Positions 11,261 to 24,500 are shown, counted from the first letter of the stretch. The stretch: 64,000 nucleotides of DNA from Przewalskia tangutica (GCA_029844215.1 CM056733.1:47009142-47073141), one strand, 5' to 3'. A program made the numbers and translations. The notes: generated by a model from the letters alone, not told the origin.

Positions 11261-13222
11261 GAGGCGCTTAACCCTAATCATCTCAAGAGATGAGTGATGT
11301 AAAATACTAACACAACAAACTTATCGTTAAGTAACATAAGCACAACAAAGGAAACCCCTTTACACAACATCACAAGATACTAACACACGTAGCATCCTAG
11401 CATGTTTACTTATCAATCAACAAGAAAGTATTACTGTGCTATCACAACCAACACAATCAAGTTATACACACAAGGTACTTTCTACTATATGCCAACAAGT
11501 TCGGGTTTTATCCCCAAAGTACTTCATACATTAACTCTTTAAAAGATACGTTACTTTCACAATGTCACACAATACCGTAGTATAAATAGAGTGACTATCC
11601 TTTTAAAGTAAATCAATTACTTCTCTTTGTAAAATCAAGTAGCAACATTCTTTCCAATGATCAAGTTTGCCTAGTTTCCAATGTTCAAGTTTCTCATTTT
11701 AGAAAGGTTTCAGTAGTTCATAGTCTTATTCATTTAAGAATATAATTCTCCTTTAAACTATCCGAGAAACATAAGTCTTATATGTGAGTAGGATATTCTT
11801 GTTTATAACAATCTTATTACAAAGAAACCATGATCTAGAAATATCATTTTGTCTCATCTTAGCTTCTATGCGGATGGAAGTTTCTACCGGTTTTAATAAT
11901 ACTTAATTATTAAAAACATTTCCTCTTATAAACGCCGCAGTTGGTTTGTCGATACACCTTCCGATTTCCAAAGTCAAGAAACATTCTTAAGACGTTATAC
12001 CTAACTTTCCATAAAGCTAGCATAACTCTTAAGTTTTCAAAACCCAAATATTTCTTCTTCTTTCAAAATGATTCAAAATCTTTTGAAATACTTCAAGTTC
12101 TTTATTAACACATAACAAGCCGCTTATAGTTCAAATCGCTTACCTTTTAAAGACCACAAGTATTTTCTTACCAACATAAAGTCGTTATAACCAACTTCCC
12201 ATAAAGCCGTTATAACACTTTATGTTTTAAACCACTCCAAATACATTTAGCACATACGCTCACCGCACTACATAGTTCACACATATCATGCTGAAGAGAT
12301 AGGAAGAGGTTCACATACCTCGCGACGAGTGTCGACTAATAGCAAAACGCCCAAGTACTTCCAACCGCTACTCCTTGCCAAGTAGATCGCGCCATACGTA
12401 GTACTTCAACCTATAAGGCCACAAGGCGCTTATTAACATTTAGATCTCAACGTAGAACATTCTACCAAAAATTCGCAAAGACTCTCCCGCAACAACAGAA
12501 ATCTCCTCCTCCAACGGGCCGGCTACCAAGCCAACCAGGGGTTATACATCTAACCCGAACGGTACAATTCTACTCCACAAGACTACTACACAAGTCTATC
12601 AGAAATAGTTCAGCATTCTTGTGCTTAAGTCAAAAGACATTGCCAACTAACCACGTTCGATTCTATATATAGTATACTTCAACTATATATTCTAACAACA
12701 TGTAATTTCCAATTACAATAGAGGACAAGATATTTACCTCGATAAGCCCATAATTATCCAAGTATAAAGTCGATCCTGGCAATCATTTAGCTCCAACTCC
12801 GAGCGCTCAACCCGCTCTAAACCACCCTTAGAAGTTCTAACCAACTTCTACACAATACTCCAACGGACTATGGAGATTTTCCTGTGGTTTTGCCATGATC
12901 GACGGAAGTATAATAGTATTTCCTGCTTTTCAGAAAGGTATAACCTTAGAATACTACAAGGTATACGGCTAAGGTAATTTGGGCATTATAACAATACTTG
13001 GAGAGTATTTCCTACCAAGCATGGGTTTTATACGAAAGCAACTTCACAGTGGGGTACCCCACGGCCACACTACTGTGAGTGGGTGTACCCTCGCCAAGGC
13101 CTCAGGAGTGGTGCACCCTCGCCAAGGCCTCACAAAGGAATAGGGAGGGACAAACCAACAAGGAGGAGGAGGTTTTCAAGACTTGGAAATTATGGAATGG
13201 ATGAAGAAGTCTTCAAAGTGGA

Positions 13223-13232
13223 GGTATTTATA
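13223..13232 (-). promoter_or_regulatory. TATA box of solo LTR 1
   Basis: TATAAATACC on the minus strand with GGCCATTGGTTGG upstream. A solo LTR can keep promoter activity, here reading leftward. Confidence 0.55.
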
Positions 13233-13901
13233 AAGCCAAGCAAAGGCCAACCAATGGCCAAGATCTAGCCAAGTGGGGGCTGGAGGGCCAAGATATGCCC
13301 AAGTGCCCCTAGACCCTACTCCTTAAAACCTCACAAATATCTACACAAAAATCAACCAAGACTTGCTCATTCAATCGCCCTAACGCCCATCAAGTCCACC
13401 AACGAGAGGTGCCAAGTGTTGCCTCTTGTTGGTCCAAAACGTTTCGTCTCTAAAAATCCGCAAAAATACTAAATGACATAGCCGTAATTTACCCTTCGCA
13501 GTTAGGTAGAACGTTTAAAAACGACTCTAACCGTGTTGTGCACAAACATATTTCTACGAGGGTGCCATGGGGTGACACGTGTCGCCCCGATTCGCCCAAA
13601 ATATTTCGTCTTCCAAAATATCCATAACGGCCAAAATCTCAAAATCAAAGCGGGCCCTACAAAACAGAAATTTCTCCCGTGGCCCCACGTGACCATTTCC
13701 AAAATAAAATTCCATAATTCTCTAATATTCCAGAAGTCCGATACCAAACTGGGAATCCAATTCCCATTAACGAACCTTTTCCTTCACAAAAACCGGACAC
13801 TTTTCCGTGGAAAATTCACCTCTTTCCTCCTTTCCAATCTTTCTGTCGTATTCTCGTACGTACGTCCTCGCATACATACCCTGGAACTACGGGGTATAAC
13901 A

Positions 13902-14716
13902 GTAGTAGCCTAAATCCGAATTGACATTTGAGCCATTTGAATTTGAAATATAATTTGGTCGTTAATTAGAATCGTCGCATGTTATCTACTTGAAGATTAT
14001 AGTTGTTATAATCAATTGCGGCTTTATAACATGTTGTACTAAACAACTTGGATTGAAAAGGAATTGGAAAGAAGACTTTGTGTTATTATGCCTCAAATTG
14101 CCGAAATGACATAGTATGTTGGATTAGTTTGATATTCAATTGTGGGGCAGAATTTTACACGTCATGTTAAGGCGTGTAATCCCCTTTGTATTGCTGAATT
14201 GTTGGTCCTTAAATGTGGCGTTTGGTTATTGATTTTCGGACCTTGAAAAAGGTGGAAAAGTATGTAGAAACAAAGGAAGTGCTGTCTGATTTTCCGTATA
14301 ATTTAGTGACTTTGCACTTGGAATATTCTACGTTGAAGCTAGAAGTTAATAGACGTATTATGGTCATTATAGGTTGACATACTACGTACGGCGTATTGGA
14401 CTTAGCAAGTGGATTGAAACGAAGAGGTATGTGGACTTTCTTATCTCTTGAGCATGAATAGTTGTAAACATATAGTACGGTAGACGTACGAGATTTTGAC
14501 AATCTAGTCCATTTGATATCCTTGGCTTATTTTAAGAATGTCCAAGTTGGTTGAGTTAGGGAATTAACTCACTTGTTTAAAAATATTAAGGATATCTTGG
14601 TTTCTAAAAGTTAAGAGACTTGAAGTATTTTAAAAGTATATGATACTTGTTTCGTTTTAAAAGTATAAGTCCCTTGGATATAAGGAAGAATGTATTTGTC
14701 TAAAGTATAAATCTAG
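13902..14716 (+). repeat. LTR1, second segment
   Basis: Resumes at the GTAGT duplicate and aligns with 40340-41155 of LTR2, sharing AATTTGGTCGTTAA, AGAATCGTCGCATGTTATCT and TATAGTACGGTAGACGTAC. It stops at TCTAG (14712-14716), where family C was inserted. Confidence 0.85.
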
Positions 14717-15599
14717 TGTCACACCCCGATCCCCGGGCCCGTGACTGGTGCCCTACCTGGACACCCTTCTACCTTAACAACACAAGTAAAACTGCGGAAA
14801 TTAAATAACACCTCACTTTTTTTTTTAAAACCAACGTACGTGCAAGGGCAAAGCCGACAAGGCTGCCATATATACATAAACAAAAGACACTACACCGTAC
14901 ATGAGTCCAATCCCACATATGAATACGCACTTCTGAGTTAATCGAAATATGACGACAAGGCCCCGCCGTACCCAAAACTGTACAAAGCCTGTACTGAAGG
15001 ATATATACCAAAAAGATAAACTCCTGGACAGAGGGAGCTATCCAAAACTCGAGGCGGTCCTACACTGCCGATCACCAAATCGCTGCATCTAAACACGCGG
15101 CATGAACGCACTTCCGGCGAGGTCAAGACGAAGAATGTACAGTATGTGAGCATGAAGTATCAGTAATGAAATCATAATCTAAAACAAAGCAGGAGACATG
15201 TATGATAGTCAACCTTCAGTACACAACACATAAGCAGTCATAACAAGTCAGGGACGCATGCCCTTAAGTCATTTCTAAAATATAACCATGGGTCTCACGC
15301 CCATAATATCAATCATGCCCGTGGAATCCTTCCTCACTGCCGGCAGTCCATGATGTAATAACACCAATAAGGATACATGAATACCAAGTCCCACCTGTGT
15401 CCTAAATACCACGTGGTCTCATGCCCCTAATCCCACATCGTAAAGCGACCATGTGGTAACACAAACAACCGGGACATATATAATAATCAAATTACAACAC
15501 ATGTGCCTTACTAACAATGAGTAAACAGAGTATCCTTACAATATAAAATAGGAAGCTCATGATCAAAACAGACCATCCGCCCGCAGATCATTTAACCAT

Positions 15600-15785
15600 C
15601 CTACTCGGGACTATTTCACCCGTGATAGTCAAGTGGACCCACGTGAGGTATTCCTCACATGGGACTATTTCACCCGCATAAGCCCTTACGGACTCGCATG
15701 AGGTATTCCTCGCATAGGCTGGACCCGCCCGCATGGGACTATTTCACCCGCATAAGTCCTTACGGACCCGCATGAGGTATTCCTC
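15600..15785. repeat. Minisatellite, about 55-60 bp x 3, family C left LTR
   Basis: Units contain GGGACTATTTCACCCGCATA, then a GGACCCGCATGAGGTATTCC-type stretch. The matching array in the right LTR is at about 21594-21780. Reverse-complement relatives occur in the plus-strand LTR1 and LTR2. Confidence 0.8.
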
Positions 15786-15887
15786 GCATCGTGGGTAGCA
15801 ATTCCACGGAAACTGCAAATGCCACAAACCCGGGGAATGACCCCGAAACAACTGATATACCAATAGCACACAACCGGCTATTTCCAG

Positions 15888-16495
15888 CACACATAGGCAA
15901 TTCTCAACTAATCAGGCCAAGTACTTATCAAGGCACACATGGAAAAATTCTCATTTAGCAAGCCAAAGTACTTACCAAGGCACCCTTAGACTAATTCTCA
16001 ATTAATCAAGCCAAAGTACTTATCAAGGCACAAATAGAATAATTCTCAATTTAACAAGCCAAAGTACTTATCAAGGCACAAATAGAATAATTCTCACTTA
16101 GCAAGACAAAGTACTTTCCAAGGCACCCTTAGACTAATTCTCAATTAATCAAGCCAAAGTACTTATCAAGACACAATAGAATAATTCTCAATTAACAAGC
16201 CAAAGTACTTATCAAGGCACAAATAGAATAATTCTCATTTAGCAATCCAAAGTACTTTCCAAGGCACCCTTAGACTAATTCTCAATTAATCAAGCCAAAG
16301 TACTTATCAAGGCACAATAGAATAATTCTCAATTAACAAGCCAAAGTACTTATCAAGGCACAAATAGAATAATTCTCATTTTATCAAGCCAAAGTACTAA
16401 TCAAGGCACACTTAGACAAATTCTCAATTTATCAAGCCAAAGTACTAATCAATGCATCACATAGAATTATTCTCAATTAAACAGGTCAAAGTACT
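15888..16495. repeat. Tandem array, 46-52 bp x about 13, family C left LTR
   Basis: Thirteen copies of a CAAAGTACTTATCAAGGCAC core followed by AATAGAATAATTCTCAATTAA-like spacers. Two or three unit types alternate (CACCCTTAGACTAATTCTCA versus CACAAATAGAATAATTCTCA), a higher-order pattern of roughly 145 bp. Confidence 0.92.
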
Positions 16496-18803
16496 ACGTA
16501 CGTACATTCTTTTCAAAAGACTCCTTTCTATGTAAAGCCCCACGATACTAACACCCGTAGTATCAAGGCGTGTCTATTTTTCAAAGTAAGTTACTACACT
16601 TTTAGAAAACTCATTTCAAAGCTTGAAATCAAGTAACTCCAAATTTTCACAATCTAGGCAACTTATGCCCTTAATCAAAATAGACAACTTTCTAAACCTT
16701 CCATAAAGCCGTTATAACCAACTTCCCATAAAGCCGTTATAATCCTTTATGGTTTTAGACATATCCATTCCTTTTATAACCAAGAGACTTATACTATTAA
16801 AACCAAGTATCACATACTTACAAATCAAGTTCTTAACTTTCAAAATACTTCAAGTCTCTTAACTTTCAAAATACTTCAAGTCTCTTAATATATAGAAAAC
16901 AAGTTTCTTCTACTTTTAAACCGTAAGTAACTCACTCCTTTAAAACAAGTTACTTCTCTTAAATCATGTCATTTCTCCTCTTTAAAACAATTAAGTAAAA
17001 CACTCCTTTGACTTCTAAAGTCATTATAATGACCTTTAGGATTTTGGGACTAAGGCACTAGCCCAAAAGATTTGGAAACCACTTCCTTTTCAAGACTCTA
17101 TGTACTTTAAGTAAAATACTTTCACCTTTAAGAATCCAAACTTCACTAAGAAAATGGATTTTACAACTTACAATTTAAACATCAAAGTACAATCAAGAAG
17201 TACATAGAACAAATTCTATTCTAGGCAATCCAAATACAACCAAGGAACGGATCATTTAAGAGTAGAACATACTTTCTTAATCTCAAGGAATCATGCTAGA
17301 AGAGGAGATAGTTCACATACCTTTTCGGCTAAATCCATAAGCTAAGCCGAATACGCCGTACGTAGAAGTGTCAACCTATAATGGTCACAACAAGATCACA
17401 ACTTCTAGTCTCAACGAGAATAATACTAAGTATACGGTCTCTAATTCTACGGAAAATCGGCAAGACTTCCTTTGTTTCTACTCACTTTGCCACCTTTTCA
17501 AGGTCGAATACAATAACCAAACATGCCACATTTAAGGCTCCAAACAACAACCAACCAAAGGGGATTACACGCCTTACAATACGTGTAAAATTCCGCCCCA
17601 CAATTCATACCAAGTAGTTTAAAACTCCAAGCCATTCTCGGCCAACTACAACTAACAATTCAAAGTCTTTTCCAATCCTTTTCCAATTTCAAGTTCTTAG
17701 GTCAACATGTTATTTAGTCATAAACAACTTCAACAACTACAATTTTCCTCTTTATTCAACATGCGACGATTTAAACTAATAATCAACTTGAATTCCAATC
17801 TTAAAGCTAAACATGCTAGTTTTCGGATTAGGGTTCCAATAGCCCTTAAACATATCAAACTTCATACTATATAACACATGCTTGCTAAAATCCATAGCTA
17901 CAACAATAAGTAAGTCTTAACTACTAAAACGAAAAAATTTATACCTTTCCAAGCCCTTAAAATTTCCAAGATCCAAAGTCGCGCCTTAGAAATTCTTAGC
18001 TCCTTTCCTTAGGTTCCAATCCGCTCTAAGCACTCCTTAGAGGCCTATGAAGAACCCATCTTCAAGTTCCAACTTCAAAGTTGAAGAACTCCTATAGTTT
18101 CCGCCTTGCGACTAACGTGAAAACTCCGTTTTTCCGAAATCTTTCTATTGTCCTTGCAACACCCTTAGGAACATTGGGTTAAAGTCTTGTGGCTAATGGA
18201 TCAAAACTACAAATTTTTCTCCTTTCTTTTCTTGCAAACCCGAGAGCACACATAGGCACACACAGGCTCTCTCAATTTTTCTAAGTGTTCAAGACCTTGT
18301 CTTGCTACTAGTAGTATACTTATAACACAATGGAGGGCTTAGACTTAAACAAATGTGAGGTTAGGATGAGTTTCACTTGGATCAAGCCTAGGTGGACAAG
18401 TTGACTTGTCAACAATATCAAGCTTTGGAAGACTTATCTTCTACCATGGTCAATTACCATTTTACCCTTGCATATATTTCGACCAAGCCATGTGGGGGTG
18501 CCACGTGTCGCCCTCTCATTCGTCCATAAAATTCCGTAACCCTCGTGGGCCCCACAAAAATGTAAAATTTCTGTGGGCCCCACGTGACCAAATCCGTAAA
18601 AATAAATTTCCAAAATTTTAATAAGTTCCATAATCTTCAAATAATGCCTTTTGAGAATCCAATTCTCAACAACTAACATTTTTCCTTTCCGACGTTTCTA
18701 AGATTTTCCGCGGAAAAACAATTCTTCCTTTCGTACTAATTTCCAAGTCTTGTTTCCTTTATACATTCTCTTATACATGTTCCGGACTTACGGGGTGTAA
18801 CAT

Positions 18804-18838
18804 TCTCCCCCCCTTGGAAACATTCGTCCCCGAATGTT
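18804..18838 (-). other. Polypurine tract and hairpin of family C
   Basis: Minus strand: a CCAAGGGGGGGAGAA-type purine run abuts the left LTR. AACATTCG/CGAATGTT with a 4-base loop lies at 18819-18838. The same arrangement occurs in the TR-GAG elements. Confidence 0.88.
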
Positions 18839-19890
18839 CTTAGTCGGTTTTCAAGCCATACAAACTCCGGCATAAACTCTATACTATGCCTCTCAATCAA
18901 AACTGCACAAGACCAACGATGTCACACATGACCACCACAACATACGTAAACATATCAATGGACCTTCCGTCCGCTACCCCTTCTCATAAACTCGAAGGTT
19001 ACAGTCTCCTAGAACACGGGATCCTTAGAGGTTCCTTTCTTTCCTTACTTGTCATACTTTCTCGTACTTTCAAACTCATCTAGTACACGTACAAAATCTC
19101 AAATTTTGTTTCTGTTCTCCAATCCTTGGAGTTACTAACCAAACTTGGCCATATTGTTACTTACATTCCCGTGAAGGCTCTTCTCGGTCCTTACGACTAG
19201 TTCGTGAACGCGCCCACAAACTCGTACCACGATTAACTAAACTTGGCCTGCATCCTCGTGACCCTATCACATATCTGACCACTACCAACCGACATCACCC
19301 CATTCTATACTACCACGAACCAAATGAGTCCATAACCCGACTCATCACACACTTAACTTCTCATTCTTAGGTTGAAATAAATCTCTCTTATCTCAAGGTA
19401 CTTCTTACCCTATCCCCTATTCACTGAGGTTTGTCACATAAGCCAAATTATTTCTCAGACATTCTTCCCTATCGGCCTTACATCGCTACATTGGTAATTA
19501 CTACATGTGAACTCTACACAACTATAGTCTCAGTTCACTTATCATTCTTGTCAACATTCATAACTTTTCACTTTACTAATCAAGGTATCCCTACTGGGTA
19601 CTATCACTTACAACCGCTAGCAACAAAGGGAAAACATATACGCTAGGCGAAATCTGAATCTATCAATGCACGCATGATTCAAAAGAATCGAGATATACCG
19701 TAACCCCGCGATGTCGCCTCACGATCCTGCCCAAGAGTCACGCTGCTTCGCGTTCAAGGACCGCCGTAACTATAACTCCACCCGACTTCCACCACTACCG
19801 GCCGACATCTCAACACCCCGCCTGCGGACGACAACGCGAGGAAAGGGAACCAACTACCGCCTCATAGCCGAGCCACCTCACCTGCTCTTC
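18839..19890 (-). other. Family C internal block between gag and polypurine tract
   Basis: About 1 kb without a recognised domain or long frame. Segments such as the CTCGTGACCCTA and TACTAACC...TTGG stretches correspond to the same block in TR-GAG elements (e.g. 2240-2460), showing common descent. No pol sequence seen. Confidence 0.55.
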
Positions 19891-19897
19891 TAACAGG

Positions 19898-20487
19898 ACA
19901 TACACTCAGAATATGGCCCGGACGACCACAATAAAAACAAAGACACGTGTCATAACGGCATTTCCCCGAATGACGCTTACCACATCTGGAACACTGAGGA
20001 ATAAGTGGCCTCGACTGAGAAAATCCTCTGCTTCTCGGAACCTCGATCCCCGGAGCTGGACCGCCCTAAATACCTCAGGTCAAATCTCCTACCGTGAGCT
20101 GCGGGGTATGTACCGCTAGGCTGGGACGAATATCTCACTACCGCCGAGGCACTCGTCCAAAACTCACCGAATAACCAACCGGTCTAGCCTCTTACTCGGA
20201 TCTCCGCCCGCCTCTACCCTCTCAGACACTGCTCAGACGCCGAATAACCTCCCGCCGACGAAACCGCAGACGCTATCTTGGTCAATAACATAATGGCTTC
20301 CTTCATGACCCTAAAGTCTTCCCTTAATCGAGAAACTGAGGCTCGTGCTGGGCCTCAAAACTCGCGAAGAAGAACTCGCCGATCGCGAACAATATCCAGA
20401 TAACACAGGCATAAGCCCTATCAACTCTCTGAGTCCGACTAGTAGCTCGCTCCTTTGCCCTTCTCGGCCGCGTTCTCCTCGAGGCAT
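19898..20487 (-). pseudogene. gag: Family C gag with two zinc knuckles, capsid core reduced
   Basis: The likely start is the ATG at 20487-20485 (MPRGERGREGQRSELL). At 19898-19993 one open frame encodes a CX2CX3HX3C motif (CSRCGKRHSGKC) followed by a canonical CX2CX4HX4C knuckle (CFYCGRPGHILSVC), the RNA-binding end of gag. Only about 165 codons separate start and first knuckle, roughly half the distance in TR-GAG-1. The WDEF...FLP and MEDRVHR capsid signatures are not seen. Most of the capsid domain therefore appears deleted, and the frames between are broken. The double-knuckle form differs from the single knuckle of TR-GAG-1, so the two families have different gag lineages. Confidence 0.75.
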
Positions 20488-20676
20488 AATCAGAAACAAC
20501 AATACGTCAGAGAGGAATTATCTTACTAACACACCTCTATGGCACGATCTTAGAGTGAGAAGAATAGAAACCAACTCCTAAATGTCCTGTAGCCTCCTGT
20601 TTATGGGTGTGGCGCGCAACACACCGATAATCAAGACTCTACTAGACACGGTCTGTAGACATTCCGAGGACTGACT

Positions 20677-20688
20677 GCTTTGATACCA
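20677..20688 (-). other. Primer binding site of family C
   Basis: Minus strand TGGTATCAAAGC, one base from the Met-tRNA primer site consensus (TGGTATCAGAGC), one base inside the right LTR. Confidence 0.85.
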
Positions 20689-21593
20689 CTGTCACACCCC
20701 GATCCCCGGGCCCGTGACTGGTGCCCTACCTGGGCACCCTTCTACCTTAACAACACAAGTAAAACTGCGGAAATTAAATAACACCTCACTTTTTTTTTAA
20801 AACCAACGTACGTGCAAGGGCAAAGCCGACAAGGCTGCCATATATACATAAACAAAAGACACTACACCGTACATGAGTCCAATCCCACATATGAATACGC
20901 ACCTGCAGGAGTTAATCAAATATGACGACAAGGCCCCGCCATTGCATCTAAAAGCACATCTTGAAGGATATATACCAAAAAGATAAACTCCTGGACAGAG
21001 GGAGCTATCCAAAAACTCTGAGCAGGGTCCTACACCTGCCGATCACCAAACTGCGTACCTAAACCTGCGGCATGAACGCAGCCCCCCGAAGGAGGTCAGT
21101 ACGAAGAATGTACCAAGTAGGTGAGCGATGAAATCAGAATGAAATCATAACAATCTAAAACAAAGCAGAGACATGTATGATAGTCAACCTTCAAGACACA
21201 ACACATAGCAATCATAACAAGTCGTGACGCATGCCCTCAAGTCATTTCTAAAATATAACCATGGGTCTCACGCCCATAATATCAATCATGCCCGTGGAAT
21301 CCTTCCTCACTGCCGGCAGTCCATGATGTAATAACACCAATAAGGATACATGAATACCAAGTCCCACCTGTGTCCTAAATACCACGTGGTCTCATGCCCC
21401 GGAATCCCACATCGTAAAAGCATGACCATAGGGTAACACAAACAAATCCGGGGACATATATAATAATCAAATTACAACACATTGTGCCTTACTAACAATG
21501 AGAGTAAACAGTAGTATCCTTACAATATAAAATAGGAAGCTCATGATCAAAACAGGACCATCCGCCCGCAGTATCATTTAGCCATCCTACTCC

Positions 21594-21780
21594 TGGGACT
21601 ATTTCACCCGCATAGGCCGCGTGGACCCGCGTGAGGTATTCCTCGCATGGGACTATTTCACCCGCATAAGCCCTTACGGACTCGCATGAGGTATTCCTCG
21701 CATAGGCTGGACCCGCCCGCATGGGACTATTTCACCCGCATAAGTCCTTACGGACCCGCATGAGGTATTCCTCGCATCGT
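21594..21780. repeat. Minisatellite, about 55-60 bp x 3, family C right LTR
   Basis: Same units as 15600-15785. The first unit here reads CGCATAGGCCGCGTGGACCC, where the left copy is shortened and altered at the same CG-rich position. Confidence 0.8.
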
Positions 21781-21885
21781 GGGTAGCAATTCCACGGAAA
21801 CTGCAAATGCCACAAACCCGGGGAATGACCCCGAAACAACTGATATACCAATAGCACACAACCGGCTATTTCCAGCACACATAGG

Positions 21886-22490
21886 CAATTCTCAACTAAT
21901 CAGGCCAAGTACTTATCAAGGCACACATGGAAAAATTCTCATTTAGCAAGCCAAAGTACTTACCAAGGCACCCTTAGACTAATTCTCAATTAATCAAGCC
22001 AAAGTACTTATCAAGGCACAAATAGAATAATTCTCAATTTAACAAGCCAAAGTACTTATCAAGGCACAAATAGAATAATTCTCATTTAGCAAGCCAAAGT
22101 ACTTTCCAAGGCACCCTTAGACTAATTCTCAATTAATCAAGCCAAAGTACTTATCAAGACACAATAGAATAATTCTCAATTAACAAGCCAAAGTACTTAT
22201 CAAGGCACAAATAGAATAATTCTCATTTAGCAAGCCAAAGTACTTTCCAAGGCACCCTTAGACTAATTCTCAATTAATCAAGTCAAAGTACTTATCAAGG
22301 CACAATAGAATAATTCTCAATTAACAAGCCAAAGTACTTATCAAGGCACAAATAGAATAATTCTCATTTTATCAAGCCAAAGTACTAATCAAGGCACACT
22401 TAGACAAATTCTCAATTTATCAAGCCAAAGTACTAATCAAGGCATCACATAGAATTATTCTCAATTAAACAGGTCAAAGTACTACGTACG
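21886..22490. repeat. Tandem array, 46-52 bp x about 13, family C right LTR
   Basis: Almost identical, unit for unit, to 15888-16495, including the alternating unit types. The array was therefore present in the parent LTR and has not changed copy number since insertion. Confidence 0.92.
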
Positions 22491-24139
22491 TACATTCTTT
22501 TCAAAAGACTCCTTTCTATGTAAAGCCCTACGATACTAACACCCGTAGTATCAAGGCGTGTCTATTTTTCAAAGTAAGTTACTACACTTTTAGAAAGCTC
22601 ATTTCAAAGCTTGAAATCAAGTAACTCCAAATTTTCACAATCTAGGCAACTTATGCCCTTAATCAAAATAGACAACTTTCTAAACCTTCCATAAAGCCGT
22701 TATAACCAACTTCCCATAAAGCCGTTATAATCCTTTATGGTTTTAGACATATCCATTCCTTTTATAACCAAGAGACTTATACTATTAAAACCAAGTATCA
22801 CATACTTACAAATCAAGTTCTTAACTTTCAAAATACTTCAAGTCTCTTAACTTTCAAAATACTTCAAGTCTCTTAATATATAGAAAACAAGTTTCTTCTA
22901 CTTTTAAACCAGAAGTAACTCACTCCTTTAAAACAAGTTACTTCTCTTAAATCATGTCATTTCTCCTATTTTAAAACAATTAAGTAAAACACTCCTTTGA
23001 CTCCCCTAAAGTCATTATAATGACCTTTAGGATTTTGGGACTAAGGCACTAGCCCAAAAGATTTGGAAACCACTTCCTTTTCAAGACTCTATGTACTTTA
23101 AGTAAAATACTTTCACCTTTAAGAATCCAAACTTCACTAAGAAAATGGATTTTACAACTTACAATCTAAACATCAAAGTACAATCAAGGAAGTACATAGA
23201 ACAAATTCTATTCTAGGCAATCCAAATACAACCAAGGAATGGATCATTTAAGGAGTAGAACATACTTTCTTAATCTCAAGGAATCATGCTAGAAGAGGAG
23301 ATAGTTCACATACCTTTTCGGCTAAATCCATAAGCTAAGCCGAATACGCCGTACGTAGAAGTGTCAACCTATAATGGTCACAACAAGACTATCAACATCT
23401 AGTCTCAACTTAGAATAATACTAAGTATACGGTCTCTAATTCTACGGAAAATCGGGCAGCACTTCCTTTGTTTCTACTCACTTTGCCACCTTTTTCAAGG
23501 TTGAATACAATAACCAACCATGCCACATTTAAGACTCCAAACAACAACCAACCAAAGGGGATTACACGCCTTACAATACGTGTAAAATTCCGCCCCACAA
23601 TTCATACCAAGTAGTTTAAAACTCCAAGCCATTCTCGGCCAACTACAACTAACAATTCAAAGTCTTTTCCAATCCTTTTCCAATTTCAAGTTCTTAGGTC
23701 AACATGTTATTTAGTCATAAACAACTTCAACAACTACAATTTCCCTCTTTATTCAACATGCGACGATTTAAACTAATAATCAACTTGAATTCCAATCTTA
23801 AAGCTAAACATGCTAGTTTTCTGTTATACCCCGTAGTTGCAGGGTATGTATGTGAGGACGTACGTACGAGAGTACGGCAGAAATTTTGAAAGAAAGAAAG
23901 ATGTGAGTTTTCGACGGAAAAGTTTCCGGTTATTTGTGAAGAAAAAGGTTCGTTAATGGGAATTGGATTCCCAGATTTGGTATTTGGACTTCATAGATTA
24001 TATTAGAATTTTGAGATTTTATTTTCGGAAATGGTCACGTGGGCCCACGGGAGAAATTTACGGTTTTGTGGGGCCGCTTGTTTTGAGATTTCCGGTATTT
24101 TGGATATTTTCAAGACGAAATATTCAGGCGAATCGGGGC

Positions 24140-24149
24140 GACACGTGTC
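24140..24149. promoter_or_regulatory. G-box palindrome GACACGTGTC in LTR
   Basis: Perfect 10-bp palindrome centred on CACGTG, the plant bZIP/bHLH G-box core and ABRE-like context, about 360 bp upstream of the TATA box. Conserved at 29854, 39446, 39653, 13574 and 57635, and with one mismatch at 63286. Confidence 0.55.
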
Positions 24150-24500
24150 ACCCCATGTGGCACCCTTGGCGATTTTACCTTTGGCACAACACCCGTTGGA
24201 GTCGTTTTTCGACGAAAGCGTTTTGCGTAACTGCGAAGGAAAATTCCGGCTATGTCGCTTTGTATTTTTGCGGATTTTTCGGCGGCGGAACATTTTGGAC
24301 CAACGAGAGGCGGCGTGCACCCTCATTGGTGGGCAAGGTGGGCGCACGTGGGCGATTGGGAGATAAGGTTGGGCAAGATATTTGTGTAGATATTTGTGAG
24401 GTTTTAAGGAGTAGGGTCTAGGGTGCACTTGGCTTGATCTTGGCCTTACACTTGCCTTGCACATGGCTTGATCTTGGCCATTGGTTGGCTTTTGGTTTTG

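Larger units (their letters stand above)
10197..13901 (-). mobile_element. Solo LTR 1 (3705 bp), TSD GTAGT
   Basis: Begins TGTCACGACCC and ends ACGGGGTATAACA in + orientation. It is flanked by perfect 5-bp direct repeats GTAGT at 10192-10196 and 13902-13906. No internal region is present, so it is a complete solo LTR left by recombination between the two LTRs of a TR-GAG-like element. It keeps a GACACGTGTC box at 13574-13583 and a TATA box at 13223-13232 (minus). It splits LTR1 cleanly: the sequence rejoins without loss once one GTAGT is removed. Confidence 0.95.
14717..18803 (-). repeat. 3' LTR of family C (4087 bp)
   Basis: Bounded by TGTCACACCCC and GGGGTGTAACA. Nearly identical to the right LTR in its AT-rich parts (e.g. 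15886-17830 versus 21860-23820), but with clustered small indels in the GC-rich first 800 bases. Contains GTGAGGTATTCCTCGCAT repeats and a long 46-52-bp array. A CACGTG box lies at 18502-18507. Confidence 0.93.
20690..23821 (-). repeat. 5' LTR of family C, first segment
   Basis: Starts TGTCACACCCC and follows the left LTR through 17821, then is cut by TR-GAG-2 after TTTTC (23817-23821). Continues at 33067. Confidence 0.93.

Noticed and set aside
15888..16495. CRISPR-like regular array
   Set aside because: The whole 46-52-bp unit repeats, with no unique spacers, and it sits inside a plant LTR in two copies.
24003..24464. Frames over 100 codons on both strands near LTR 5' ends (24003-24464, 29668-30195, 57379-57819, 63047-63469)
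   Set aside because: Stop-poor sequence around the G-box gives overlapping frames on both strands, with breaks that differ between sister LTRs. No known domain; treated as noise.
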